A DNA stretch of 64,000 bases from Euonymus europaeus (GCA_963580455.1 OY756960.1:26409238-26473237), one strand, 5' to 3'; shown: positions 38,520 through 51,246, counted from the stretch's first letter. The notes: generated by a model from the sequence alone, not told the origin. Made by a program: numbers and translations.

Positions 38520-39879
38520 GCCCTTGTTACTGAATTAGTTCTTTCCTTGAACAAGTTTCATATGGTGTCAACTGTCAAGTCGTCTTCATATTTGTGGGAC
38601 AGCTGACTGAAAAAATGTCAATAAGGGATAAGAATTCATTTTTTTGGCAGCTTACTAATGACGTGTTAAATCAAATAAAACACATAATAAAAATCAAAAA
38701 TCAAGAATTAAATCTTAAAAAAGACTACAACCTAAACATGCATGATGCATCTTCTCTGGCCCTCCCTTACATCTTCACCGACGACACTTGCACCTGTCTG
38801 GTCCGGCCGTCCTCCGCCTTAGGTCACCGGTTCGAAACAAATCAATTAATCAAATTTCTATACAGCCACAAGTAATGTCACCTGATAGCATTACAGCAAA
38901 GATCGCCATAGTTTTAGGATTGATGGCGATGGAGTCAGAGATTGAATTTAAGGTCACTCCACTCCTTCTCTTTTTCACTCCAAAATTGGGGCTCTTGTAG
39001 ATACCTTTGCCGTGTTATGCAACCCGAAGACTTGGAAAGTTGAGAGTGATACGATTGATTGAGTACCTCAAAGAAGTAAAAAAAGGAAAATCAGATCTGG
39101 GTTTCGTCAAAGGAGCAGATCTTGAATTTTTTGATTAATTTTTTTTTAATTTTGTTTAATATTAATGACATGTGTCGCATTTTAATTGATCAAATGCACA
39201 TGACAGACCCTTTTTTTAGGAAATAAACGACCGACTCGGCCATTTTTTTATAAAAATTGAGCAAAAGAGTTGAGGTGATTCATACAAAATATAACGACTT
39301 ATTCGACCTGAATAGAAGTTACTGATCGATTTTGTTCGTCGTCTTCATCCATTTGACTGACAAGTAATTTAACAATGGAGTTGTCCAGTGACCCTATTCT
39401 TCACAATAGGTTCTCTTCTGAATAGTGTTCTCAAGGCAAAGGGTGGTCACAATCTCGCCATAAATTAGAATTTTCTTGCGCAAACTGGTAGTTCAGACGG
39501 TTGGTTTTGATTTGTTCCTCAGAAACCTATATAATATGTGCCTCAAATAAGGCCATTCTTCCACAAGCAAGTAGCCAATATACTAAAATGAAAGAATAGT
39601 AGGAATTCTATACAAAATGAAGTCAACATTGCCCAAGTCAAGCAATAATTGATTCTCATTTGCTGCAGAGTGAAGGAATGTGCTTTCGATATAGAGTATT
39701 CTTTATCCAATAACAGAAACCAATGCATTGAAATGAAAACCATAAAAAAACTTGTAAAAAGAAAATTGCACCTTTTCTTTAAATTAAATCAGTGGGCTGG
39801 CTGGCTTGCTGTTCCCTGAACCAGGACATCATACAAAGTTGAATCCCAAAATTTAGGGATGGCATAAGGACATCACAAA
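38520..39879. other. Intergenic
   Basis: About 1.36 kb containing the upstream region of the LRR gene and the 3' flank of the translocator gene. AT-rich, with several short open frames of no recognisable family. No clear repeat or RNA gene seen. Confidence 0.5.
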
Positions 39880-42800
39880 TCAATAGAGGCCCAAAAATTT
39901 CCACCAGAATGCTCCGACTACTGCCCAGATGATAGCATTAACGACTGCCATTACAAAGCCCATTTTGAATACATCGGGAAGGTCTACATAACCGGCTGTC
40001 ATGGAATTCAAGTCCTAATGTCAGCCATAGTGATGCAACAGATAATACACATGTAAAAATGTATACACATCTGCCAACAAGTTTATGGGAACCAGCCAGA
40101 GAATTGGGGAAAACCGTGAACATTCATTACATTCCTAGTTACATCTTAACCTTCCTACAGCGATTTTATGTTTTATACAATTATTCATTTCTATTTTGTA
40201 GTCAGTGCAATTCTGAATCGCAAAATTTCTTTAGTGAGTAAAAAATAAAAACAAAAATATGTGTGATTTGTGTGTTTGATTGGTCATCCATAAGGGGTAA
40301 AGCTGAGCTTTATCAGCAACTACTCTTTGTTTGAGGGAGTTGAATGATTGGTCATCTACCAAATTTGCATGAAGCTAAAAAGAGAAATAATAATAAAAAT
40401 AAAACATGAGTTAACAAATGGTGGGGGAAGACCATACCTCCATAGTATACTGCAGCCTGACCACTGCTATAATGTGTAAGAGCACCAAAGAGATTTGTGT
40501 TGTAAGCTAAAGCAAGCGCTGCCAACACAGCAGGCACTCCAGCAGCTAAATGCATGGCAAGAAATGCAGAGTATAAAGCTCCTACATGACCAGTTTGGCT
40601 AGCAAATAGGTAGTGGATGAAAAAGTAGGCTGCTTGAAGAACACCAAACGCAGCTGGCCAGCTCAAAGAGAGAGATTGGAGACCCGTAGCAACACTATCA
40701 GACATCCAGGTCACAATACCAAGGTTTGTTAATTGGCCTGCCATGCCCACTAGAACAGCGAACCAAACCAAAGTATCCCAAGCTGATTTTTCACTTAAGC
40801 AATCGTCCCAATCAAGGACTCCCAATGAAAGGAGTATTGACAACCCAATCATTGCAGCCACAACACTAGGTATGCCAAGAGATTCTCTGACAAAGACCAA
40901 TAAATATCAGTAAGCAAACCCATACTGGAATGCACTAAGAAAGAAATCATGATGATGATAAAAAGTTCAGCTCTCTCTTTTGAAGCCTATTAAATGTCAT
41001 TGTATTGACCCAAATATTATCAAGACCATCAACCTAGTGAATGATTTTATTTTCGGATAACATCTAGTAAATGCTACAGACCCAACAGCTGCACTGCTAC
41101 ATGCAATGCAAGATTATACGATGATGGTCCAGGTAAAATAAATATAAAAGGTCATATTTACAAATTTCGAGGTGAAATATTAAATTGGAAATATAAATCC
41201 AACCACAAGAGAAATCATAAGAGTTTTTGTAGGATTTGTTAGTACTAAGAGAAAGTCCATAGTAGGCAACAATGGGAATTGAATCAATAATCATAGCTAA
41301 TGGTACTTCAATTTGCATCAACCCAACTGGTGAAGAAATGATCATAGCATTCAAGTATCTATGGTCTAGACGAAAAACATGAGGAATCCTCAGATATACG
41401 TATGTTAAATATATGTGCTTAACACAAAAGTTCCAGGTTAGCCTGCACCCAACCGCATACGACCCAAAAAATAAATTTCGAATGCCAAATAAAAATCTAC
41501 AAGATTTTACCAAGAGAAAGGACATGATGTTACTAGACATCGTTACTTCGAAGTTCAACTATAAATTTTTTTATAGTAAATCAAGATTTTACTTACCCAA
41601 AGACCCACAAAGACACTGCAAGAAGCATTGTACCAACCATGACCCATTCATTTCCAGTAACAGAACCCATTTGCTCCAGCTTCTTTGCAGCCATTGCAGG
41701 AGCATCTGGAGTGTCTTTGGTTTCGGGAGGATAGAGCTTATACAAGACAAGTGGAGTAAGCAGAAGAGAAACAATTGCTGGTAGACTAGCAGCCTTGAAC
41801 CAAGAAACCCATGGACTCGAAATAATCACCCCAAGTTCCTCAGCTAATTTGAGGCATAACAAATTCTGTGCCGCAGCAGTTAAGAAAAGAGCGCTGGAGT
41901 TACCAGCAGCCTGTCACGCATCAAACAACAAACACAAATCGCAGTGCCACGAAAAAATGAGACAAAAGTCAACAATAGATATCATCATGAGTCATGACAC
42001 GTTCAAGAACATTATGAAACACCAAATTACAAATAATAAACCTTGCACAAGCCAACTACAGATTTTATGTCATATAGGAGGGATTGCTAGTTGCAGAAGA
42101 GGGAAATCCTGAAGCTGGCTGATATTATACGATGCTTAATAGGTTTAATCATACAGGAAGCAAAAGTGAAGATCATGAATTAACAGAATACATCTCGATT
42201 TTCCTCTCTTATTTCGCTAATACAATCTTCTCAGAAAGTAATAAAACAGAATTCAAAAAAATTATCTTTCATTCAGAATTCCCGAAATATAAGTAATTTG
42301 AGTTCGAATTTCAAAAATTCAAATGTAGGGCGATTAAACGCTTAAAGTCCCATGATTGACAACAATGACTGAATGCAAAATTACCTGAAATTGGGATTGA
42401 ACGAGGTAAGCACCAAGCTTCCTCGAAGAAGAGTCACCGGGCTTACTCCCCGCAGACAGAGACAACGACTTGATAATTGGCAAGAAAACCCCACCGGCCC
42501 TTGCTGTGGTACTCGGCATTGCCGGTGCAATCAGGGCCTCACTGATAGTGAGGCCATAGGACAACCCGAGAGTACTCTTCCCCAGCCATTTCACGAAATA
42601 AGTTGCAATTCTGTCTCCAAGCCCTGTTTTCACAAAACCACGAGCGAAGAAGAAGGAAATGACGATCAACCAAATGACCTCGTTAGTGAATGCACTGAAA
42701 GCCGTCGAGAAGGTTAGTGTTCTGGTCACAATCGAAGTTGTTAGCCCTAAAAAGGCCCACGCCCCAACAGGCAGAGGGCTCAAGACGAGCCCAGCAATCG

Positions 42801-43206
42801 TTGACAAGAAAATTGAGAGCAATTGCCATGCCTGGGGAGTCACTTGGACGGGTTTAGGGACAAGGAATCGTACAATGAGTCCAATTGCGATCGAGATGAT
42901 GAAGGGGATAACTTTAGCTCCTTGCGGTGGAGGTGAGGTCGGTGGGTTGATTTGTTCTGGTGGCGGAGAAGATGAAGAAGCCCGGATTGGGAAGTGGGCT
43001 TTTCTGGTGAGGGGAGAGAAAACAAGGGGTTTGGGGATTACGCGTGAAGAGAAAGATCGTTGAGCAGAGATTGAAACTGAAAGAGAGGGAGAAGATTTAT
43101 AGACGGGTTGTACTGATCTGTGGCGGAGGAAGGCAGCGCGCGTGGAGGGGGAAGAGAGAGAGGTTGTGGTTGTGGCGGAGAGAAAGCGAAGTGCGAAGCT
43201 CTCCAT
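39880..43206 (-). CDS. DIT1: Dicarboxylate transporter 1 (2-oxoglutarate/malate translocator), chloroplastic
   Basis: Inner-envelope antiporter that imports 2-oxoglutarate for ammonia assimilation in exchange for malate. Minus-strand exons 43206-42385, 41910-41597, 40886-40438 and 39995-39880, all in phase, giving 566 residues, normal for the family. Residues 1-95 are Ser/Arg/Pro-rich (transit peptide), followed by Pro-rich SSSPPPEQINPPTSPPPQGA, then about 12-14 hydrophobic segments. Family signatures: TNEVIWLIVISFFFARGFVK, AMPSTTARAGGVFLPI, AAGNSSALFLTAAAQN and the C-terminal WAVVGAFWWKFLGLY. An in-frame ATG 35 codons upstream exists, but MESFALRFLSATTT is the more typical plastid leader start. 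The promoter side carries several GGGCC/GGCCC motifs. Confidence 0.95.
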
Positions 43207-44142
43207 GATTTTGTTTGTGGGCGTGCTGCGAGGGAGAGACTTGCAGAGAGAGTGGAAGTCAATCAGATTGGAGAGTTCATGGCCGTCCGATCCGACAAGC
43301 GGAAATTCCAAAGACGGTTGTGTTCACATGGGCTAGACATTGGGCCCTCACACCTTCTACGGACTCATGGGCTTCATTGATCTGGGCCGTAGCCCATTCA
43401 AATGCAAGCCTGCCCATTTTTGGGTTGTTACTGGGCCATGATGCACAACGAAGCCCATAAACTGACATGGATCAGCAGGGGAATCTTTGGTATTTGGGTC
43501 CTCCAAGCAAAAGGATTACTGAGATTGATCAACCTATCCTAAATTTCAATATTCCTTAGCCTAACCAAAGACTATTTTGCAAGTAAGAAAGAAAAAAATT
43601 GATTCTGATTCTCAACATAAAGTAATAAGAACCTTTTCCTTCTCAGCTTCAACCAGACCTGACAATTTATATTATTATTTGGTCCAATTATTTCTTTATC
43701 AATAGAGATACCATGCTACCAGATGCATATACACACACACACATACATACATACATTATTTTTTTTGTTCTTTTTACTGAAAAATATGGTGATTCCTTTT
43801 GGTTCTTTTAAATATGAAATGAACTTTTCCAGCAAATTAAGATGTCTTAGTACATGGAGGAATCAATCAATTAGCAAATCTCCCTAGTCATCATTTTCTT
43901 GTACAATTAATTATTCCTCTACAAAAACTTCTTCTTGAATACAAGCTTATTGTACAATTAATTATTCCTCTACAACAACTTATTCTTGAATACAAGCTTT
44001 ATTTGAGTCTATCTTCTCCCACCCTTTTCTTTCCTTTACTTTTATGACAATTTCTTCCCACCAGAATCTTAGCTCTCATGGCAGTCCTTATATATAGAGT
44101 TAAGTGTTAAAGAGATACTTCCAAGTACTTAAGGCTGCTTTC
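43207..44142. other. Intergenic between divergent genes
   Basis: About 0.94 kb between two divergently transcribed genes. The left part (43320-43460) has clustered TGGGCC/GGCCCA motifs, probable promoter elements for the translocator. A CA/CATA microsatellite is at about 43730-43757, and a 50-bp tandem duplication (ttgtacaattaattattcct...) at about 43899-43998. Confidence 0.6.
43899..43998. repeat. 50-bp tandem duplication upstream of the unrecognised gene
   Basis: Two nearly identical copies of a segment starting ttgtacaattaattattcct and ending cttgaatacaagctt, about 150-250 bases upstream of the ATG at 44143. Could affect spacing of promoter elements. Confidence 0.8.
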
Positions 44143-45778
44143 ATGGCTAATTTTTCCTGTTACCCTGACATATATCAATGGCTTCAAAACCTCCCAATAA
44201 TCACACAATGGAAATCAAATTCCATGTCAATATGCATATGTTCTTCAACTCCTTCATCCCATCCATCTCTTAATCTCTCCGCGGCCAAAAATCTTCAGTC
44301 GTCGTCCACAATCTCCTTCTCTATAGTAGCAGATTTCAGTCCCCCAGTCTTTCTTTGGTTCTCGAAACCAATCAAAATCAACACCAAATCATTAAAACTG
44401 ATTGAAAATGATTTGATTTCGAGTCTCTTTATCAACATCGTTGAGGATATCCTAAGCTATGCCTCAAAAACAAGTACTTCTCTACCCAGAATCCCAAAAC
44501 TGGACTCCATATTTAATTCTAGAGATGTATTCAATCTGGTATTTCTGACTCTCACATTCCTCATATGCACATATGAGGCCCCAGAGGGTCTAAGGTTTGC
44601 TTGTCATAACAACCTTAAGAATCAACTGGCAAATTGTCGATTAAGAGAAGCATCAAAGCTGCTAATGAAGTCTCTTGGGTCCAACTTTGAAGAGAAGTGG
44701 ATGAGGTCTATAAATCTTGCAATCACTAATTGGATTGCAGAGCTTAAAGCAACACATCAAACACTCAGGACTCCATCTCCTCTGTTTTCTGATGCAGTTT
44801 CGATGCTAGGGCTATGGAAAGTTCAGCTTTACTGTCCTGTCATTGCCATGGACATTGAGAGTTCAAGCAATTCGGCTGATGATCGACTTCTTTTCTCTCT
44901 GAAATACCATCAACTTGAAGGTGTCATTCAGTTCAACCACAAGGTCACTGTTCAAGAGAAGTGGATTGATGTCATGGTGAACATAGACAACATCAGGTAT
45001 GAAACAAGTCATTTTCACAAATTACGCTAGGCTTTTCTACATTGATTACCCAAGGAGTTCTCAACAGGTGTGATGTTATTGAACTGGTGAGTAGAACTCT
45101 AATGGCAGAAAGAGGAGTTGGGGTTGAAGAAAAGCACTTCCCATCAAGAATATCATTGCAGCTAACTCCAGTTCTTCAAACCAACATTTTGAGTGTCTCG
45201 GTAAGCAAATCTTCAGACAACCCGACAAGAGAGATTGGCATAGAGAAACGAATTGAGACTTCCTTTGATCCTCCAAACACGTACTTAGGACTCAAAGTAA
45301 GTATATATAGATTATAACAACAGCGATGAAAAGACTGTTAGGACTAATTTTACAAACACTGTTTCAGGTATCTGCTGGAGAGACCATGAAAATGAGCTTG
45401 AAGCCATGGAAGTTCGAGGAGTCTGTGAATGGCTATAGTGGGATACTGAATTGGTTTCTGCATGATAGTGTTGATGGAAGAGAGATTTTCTCAACAAAAC
45501 CTTCAAAAATGGCTTTGCTCAATCCTAAAGCTTGGTTCAAAGACAGGTACTCAAGTGCTTACAGGCCTTTTACAAGGCAAGGAGGGGTGGTGTTTGCTGG
45601 TGATGAGTATGGAGAAAGTGTGCATTGGAAGGTTGACAAGAGTGTTATAGGAATGACAATGGAGTGGGAGATTAAAGGGTGGATTTGGTTAACATATTTG
45701 CCAAATAAATACAGGACATTCTACAATGAGACTCGAAGGCTCGAATTCAAGGAAATCCTCTGCCTCACCATTGCTTAG
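44143..45778 (+). CDS. Unrecognised conserved-looking plant protein, three exons
   Basis: Exons 44143-44996, 45068-45296 and 45368-45778 join in phase into 497 residues starting MANFSCYPDIYQWLQNL. I do not recognise a named domain. The N-terminal 150 residues are Ser-rich and hydrophobic in places (FNLVFLTLTFLICTYEAPEG). The middle has MRSINLAITNWIAELKATHQ and GLWKVQLYCPVIAMD. The last exon is Trp/Tyr/Phe-rich with GWIWLTYLPNKYRTFYNETR and HDSVDGREIFSTKPSK. I believe similar proteins exist widely in plants as uncharacterised proteins, but I cannot name the family. The third exon is duplicated as a pseudogene at 49868-50291. Confidence 0.8.
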
Positions 45779-46132
45779 TGTTACAAGTTCAAAGCCACAA
45801 CAGTAGTACTGTAATATCATCTCTCTGTAAAAAGAAATCTACCAATATAATCTCTTTGTCATACTATATATCTTTCCTCAGCAAATGCCCAATCATGCTC
45901 TAAATTGGCCAGTCACTAATTGAAGTCCAAACCTTAAAAGGAAACCGGAAACAGATTGGGTAAACGTCACTCTTGATGCTCTTTTATTCCCAATATTCTG
46001 CAGTACAAAAATCACACCATGCTTTGAAACAAGAAACCATACAACATATTACCAGTCTGGTGAAATAATTCAACAAAAATCAGAAACAGTTTTTTTTTCT
46101 CTCACTTCAAGTACCACGAGTTTACTGTCCCA
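45779..46132. other. Convergent 3' regions
   Basis: About 350 bases between the 3' end of the unrecognised gene (plus) and the 3' end of QCR6 copy 1 (minus). Presumably both 3' UTRs. Duplicated with little change at 50292-50643. Confidence 0.6.
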
Positions 46133-46736
46133 TCACTTCAGTTTTGAAAATAGCTTCGGCGCAACCTAATAGTATAGCATAACTTTCAGCATACAATATA
46201 AATATAGTACAATATGAAGTCTACAGGAATAATGTATAACACTTACGCATTTGTCGACACAAGACCAATAATCAAAATACTGTCCCGTGCAATGCTTGTT
46301 ATCGGACTCATCTCCTTGGATCCTCTTGAAGCAGGCCTATGACAAAATAAGAAATTCCAAGTAAAATGGAATTACTGGTAATGCTACTCAATGCATGAAT
46401 TCTACATAATACGTCAAACATTTTAATGACATGAAAATACCCAAGTACAGCAATGAATGGAGGGAGCTGCTAACTGCAAATCTTAAAGAACAAAGGAAAT
46501 ATCCTTTTAGTAAGTGCATCTGTGCATGCTTCACATTGCTTTTCCTAATAGGAGTGATAGTGAAGCCAAATGGTGCGAGTGAAGCCAAATCGTGGTAACT
46601 AAGCAGTAAATGTCGAGTCAAATTCAGCAAATGCTACTGAGCAGTACGAACCTGATATTCAAGCAATGGTTTCACACACCTAGGCTTGCAGGCCTCTTCA
46701 AGATACTTCTTTGGATCAACAGGTTCCTCGTCTGCC
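46133..46736 (-). CDS. QCR6: Cytochrome b-c1 complex subunit 6 (hinge protein), copy 1
   Basis: Small acidic subunit of mitochondrial complex III that bridges cytochrome c1 and cytochrome c. Minus-strand coding exons: 46736-46652 (ADEEPVDPKKYLEEACKPRC and on), 46336-46247 (GDESDNKHCTGQYFDYWSC) and 46165-46133 (VAPKLFSKLK, stop). With an initiator Met this gives 69 residues, the usual plant length, with the expected Cys pairs. The first mapped exon starts with a lone G, so the ATG must be split as AT|G across an intron. A candidate is AT before a GTGAGC donor at 46884, giving CAATGGCAGAC; a leader exon may lie near 47351-47450 (CAAG|GTAATT). Duplicated 4,510 bases downstream. Confidence 0.88.
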
Positions 46737-47449
46737 CTAAATTTGGAAAGGGAAACAATTCTAATTAAAAAACCTCAAAGAAATGCAAGACATGTATACA
46801 TTAATGCATAGGACTAGATTCTGAAATATGCCCTTTAAAGAGAAAACTAATATAAAAACAAACAAGAACAAAACAGTGCTCACATTGCACTCCCGAGACA
46901 AGTCAAACAACTAACGAGCAAAGCAGCATGCAAGGTAAGCCTGGGTAAAAAATTGCAAATCAACAGCCACAGTCAGAGCTGATAAACTTTTCACATTAAC
47001 ATATTAACTAAAACATAAACCTCTCATAAATCAGACGAGAGTAGAAACAATTAGAGAATCTAAATTAAAAATAAAATAATCTCCTCAATCCACTTCGAGA
47101 AATCACAAATATCTAAAACATAAACGCCGAATCAATTGCCGAATTTCCACTAGTTTCCTCAAATCAGATCGGAACAAAAGTAATTGTTTCAATAAAAAGT
47201 AAAGGCTCAATGAACGGCAATGCTTGTCAGAGATCATCGTCCAACTCATGACAATGAAACGTGTAAACGAGATAAATCGAAAACTCTAGAGAGTACGCCA
47301 TTATTGTGTAAGTGAAGAATGAAATAGAATTAAATCGCAATCAAATTACCTTGAAGAAGATAATCAAAGACCAAAAATTAGGGTTTCTGGTAACTGCCCT
47401 GCGAGATAAACGAGAAGACGTTCGCCGATTTATGATGTTCCCTGAATGC

Positions 47450-49216
47450 AATCTCACCTGCGAGTCACCTAACTTTAATCATACTTTTTGATCATATTTG
47501 CTCACCGGCATATTGACGACGTCGTATTTGTATTCTGTAGAAATAGACTTCTGATAATACACCATTATTTAAATATGGGGAAATTGATTTACGGGTGGCG
47601 GAAATTTGGATCTGAGTCAGTCAGATAGTTTGAATATTTATAAGATATTTATATGCTGGGGGACGCTAAGTATTTTAAGTTTTTTAGTCCAATTTTAATC
47701 CAAGTTTACATGATATGTTTTATAAGTATATAATATTGAAAAATAAAATATCTCATTTGAAAAATTAATAACACATTTTTTTTTTCTTAAAAGAAAAGTT
47801 AAAACACTTTATCTTTTAAAATATATATTATATTTTGAAAAAAATTATGTATACAGAATCAACAAGTAAAGATATATCCAACAAAATTCATCACCGATAG
47901 GTTTTATTCAGTTATTTTTAATTTCATTATTTTTTTTACTGATATGTGGGTTATATAGGTTTCAGTGTTTATTTATGGGCACCGATACGGGCTCATGTAT
48001 CGGATTTCATGTTATAACCTAAACAATAAGTGTTAAACATTAAGAGGAACAGATTCGTTAAACCCTAACTGACTCGTGTATCGGATTTCTATGTTATAGC
48101 CTAAACAATAAATGTTAAACCCAAAGGGGAGCGGATTCGCTAAACCCTAACGAACTCGTGTATCGAATTTCATGTTATAACCTAAAAGACTTAGATTTGC
48201 TAAATCTCAATGAATTCGCTACTAAAATCATAAATGTTCCAAGTGTTAAACCATTGGGTCTTGACTAATAAATCCTAATGGGTTTGGATACCCAATATAA
48301 TTTCAATAAAAGTATAAAAAACAATGAATATATATTATATTATCATAGTATAATAAAATTTTAGCCCAAATAGACAGTCTACACATCACACATATGAATT
48401 ACATTGTTAAAATTAATGTAATTGAAAAAACGCAATAAAAACTATCGACAATGGGTCTTATTATAAAGATTTTTGCGTGCTGAGTTCGAATATATAATTT
48501 TTTCGAAATCTAACATGTATTTTGAGAAATAAAACATTTTAAAGTTTTGTTTATGAAAAAATAAATAAAAAATGTTTAGTAAATGACTAAATTAATATTA
48601 TTGACTAATTTGTGAAAAAATCTAACATGACCCATCTACAAAGAGTGTCATGTAGACTTGAGTTCAGTTGGGTTAGTAAAAATTGGGTTCAGTAACATTT
48701 TTATTATATGTTTGGAGTTAGATTTGTTTGGATTTCTAACATATTTCTGACTATATCGAAATTGGTTTAAATTCAGACAAATAAATCAGATAATAATTTA
48801 ATAAGATTTAGAGTTTGAATAACAAAATCAGACAAAAATTTTGTATGGATCCAAATCCAATTTTAGATCAAACAAAATTTTTGTATTTAAACCCGAATTC
48901 CGAATATATAACTTATGTCCAAACGATTTAATCTGAATTAAACAAATCAATCATTAAGCTCGGTTAGAGTTTAGCCATCTTGGATATCACTATTCCATAT
49001 AGTGGTCCCACAATACACACGCCTTTCTCAATAATTTCGACCGTTATGAAATGCATCATAGTGTACATCCCACGGTTAAGCTTCTTTGAACAATCAAATT
49101 ATTGATAACGTGTACGGTCATGATTAACTTACAACTGTAGCTTTGTGGTTAAGCACAGATCAGAACCGTGCCCAGTGGCAATCTAATGGATTAGTCCAGT
49201 GGAATAAGAATGGAAC
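47450..49216. other. Intergenic in duplication unit 1, largely absent from unit 2
   Basis: Compared with unit 2 (52060-52400), unit 1 has about 1.0 kb extra at roughly 47640-48690 and a further block at about 48930-49210. The extra DNA is AT-rich and includes an 81-bp tandem repeat. No gene seen. It is either an insertion in unit 1 or a deletion in unit 2. Confidence 0.55.
47992..48230. repeat. 81-bp tandem repeat, about three copies
   Basis: Units start ctcatgtatcggatttcatg (47992), ctcgtgtatcggatttctat (48073) and ctcgtgtatcgaatttcatg (48155). Each contains gttataacctaaacaataa and a telomere-like ttaaaccctaac. The third unit decays after about 48190. Confidence 0.8.
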
Positions 49217-49861
49217 CAACAATCTTAGTGAGTCCTGACACGAATAGTTAGTACTTGGCAGTAAAAGCTAAAATGTCCTGATCTTGTTGGAACTGGACCA
49301 TGCGATTCTCTTCCAGGGTCACCCATGCTTCAATTCCTTCACCAAATTTGTCGCAATAAGAATATTAAGTTCCATAGGCCGATTTACCCCAGTAACCCAA
49401 CTGGGCTTTCCCCAACCAAAGTCAACTTCATAAAAAGGAAATCTACACCAGCTAGAGAACAAAAAGATATCTACTTCGCCTTTGCTTACTTCTTTCATGG
49501 GATTAATCATTGAGAACATATAATCACCATTCTCCAATGCTGCATTCTCTGCAGCATCCTTAAGCAGCACATCATCCAGCAAGCTCACTAAAACATCCAA
49601 CTCTGCCTCATTTTCTTCTGGCATGAATCAGGCAACGGCCAACTTGTATGCATTTCCACAGGAGTTCTCTGGTATGAGTACTGTCTTTCCACGAATATTC
49701 ACCGGGAATATCATTAAAGAATTCCTCTTCTGTCCATGTCTCATTTGAGACATTCTTATGAGAACCTTCCAAATAAGTGATTTAACCACCTTTACTCTTG
49801 AGGGCTGTAGTTTTACGTTGCCTGATTTGTAAGTGGATGCCATTGTTGCTTTGGCTTTGAC
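49217..49861 (-). pseudogene. BAHD acyltransferase 3' half, truncated copy
   Basis: Near-identical to 52400-53050 of the intact BAHD gene but cut off at 49861, where sequence switches to intron 2/exon 3 of the unrecognised gene. It has lost the HxxxD half entirely. It also carries its own lesions: a TGA replacing the Arg codon (CGA) of the VARFMPEE segment near 49630, and an indel in the ILIDDKCGEG region near 49345 that shifts frame. DFGWGKP is still readable. A duplication by-product. Confidence 0.9.
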
Positions 49862-50291
49862 TAATTTTACAAACACTGTTTCAGTATCTGCTGGAGAGAC
49901 TATGAAAATGAGCTTGAAGCCATAAAAGTTTGAGGAGTCTGAATGGCTATAGTGGGATACTGAATTGGTTTCTGCATGATAGTGTTCATGGAAAAGAAGT
50001 TTTCTCAACAAAACCTTCAAAAATGGCTTTGCTCAATCCTAAAGCTTGGTTCAAAGACAGGTACTCAAGTGCTTACAGGCCTTTTACAAGGGGAGGGGGG
50101 TGGTGTTTCCTGGTGATGAGTATGGAGAAAGTGTGCATTGGAAGGTTGATAAGAGTGTTATAGGAATGACAATGGAGTGGGAGATTAAAGGGTGGATTTG
50201 GTTAACATATTTGCCAAATAGATACAGGACATTCTACAATGAGACTCGAAGGCTCGAATTCAAGGAAATCCTCTGCCTCACCATTGCTTAG
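49862..50291 (+). pseudogene. Exon 3 copy of the unrecognised gene
   Basis: Duplicate of 45340-45778 starting inside the intron (ctaattttacaaacactgtt). Relative to the parent exon it has TGG to TAA in the KPWKF segment (ccataaaag), and a 2-base deletion in gagtctgtgaatgg. Upstream exons are absent, and the G before the acceptor is altered. Cannot encode the protein domain in frame from its natural context. Confidence 0.88.
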
Positions 50292-50643
50292 TCTTACAAG
50301 TTCAAATCCACAACAATAGTACTGTAATATCATCTCTCTGTGAAAAAAAGTCTACAAATATAATCTCTTTGTCATACTATATATCTTTCCTCAGCAAATG
50401 CCCAATCATGCTCTAAATTGGCCAGTCACTAATTGAAGTCCAAACCTTAAAAGGAAACCGGCAACAGATTGGGTAAACGTCACTCTTGATGCTCTTTTAT
50501 TCCCAATATTCTGCAGTACAAAAATCACACAATGCTTCGAAACAAGAAACCATAAAACATATTACCAGTCTGGTGGAATAATTCAACAAAAATCAGAAAC
50601 AGTTTTTTTTCTTTCACTTCAAGTACCACGAGTTTACTGCCCA

Positions 50644-51246
50644 TCACTTCAGTTTTGAAAATAGCTTCGGCGCAACCTAATAGTATAGCATAACTTTTAG
50701 CATACGATATAAATATAGTACAATATGAAGTCTGCAGGATTAATGTATAACACTTACGCATTTGTCAACACAAGACCAATAATCAAAATACTGTCCCGTG
50801 CAATGCTTGTTATCGGACTCATCTCCTTGGATCCTCTTGATGCAGGCCTGTGACAAAATAAGAAATTCCAAGTAAAATGGAATTACTGGTAATGCTACTC
50901 AATGCATGAATTCTACACAATGCTTCAAACATTTTAATGACATGAAAATACCGAAGTACAACAATGAATGGAGGGAGCTGCTAACTGCAAATCTTAAAGA
51001 ACAAAGGAAATATCGTTTTAGTAAGTGCATCTGTGCATGCTTCACATTGCCTTTTTAATAGGAGTGATAGTGAAGCCAAATGGTGCGAGTGAAGCCAAAT
51101 CGTGGTAACTAAGCAGTAAATGTCGAGTCAAATTCAGTAAATGCTACTGAGCAGTACGAACCTGATATTCAAGCAATGGTTTCACACACCTAGGCTTGCA
51201 GGCCTCTTCAAGATACTTCTTCGGATCAACAGGTTCCTCGTCTGCC
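50644..51246 (-). CDS. QCR6: Cytochrome b-c1 complex subunit 6 (hinge protein), copy 2
   Basis: Exons 51246-51162, 50847-50758 and 50676-50644 mirror copy 1 exactly in size and phase. The predicted 69-residue protein differs at one position I can see, Phe to Ile in ACFKRIQG (residue 32). Splice sites, the split start codon and the upstream leader region are also duplicated; the AT|GTGAGC candidate lies near 51394. No disabling change, so both copies may be expressed and raise dosage of this complex III subunit. Confidence 0.87.
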
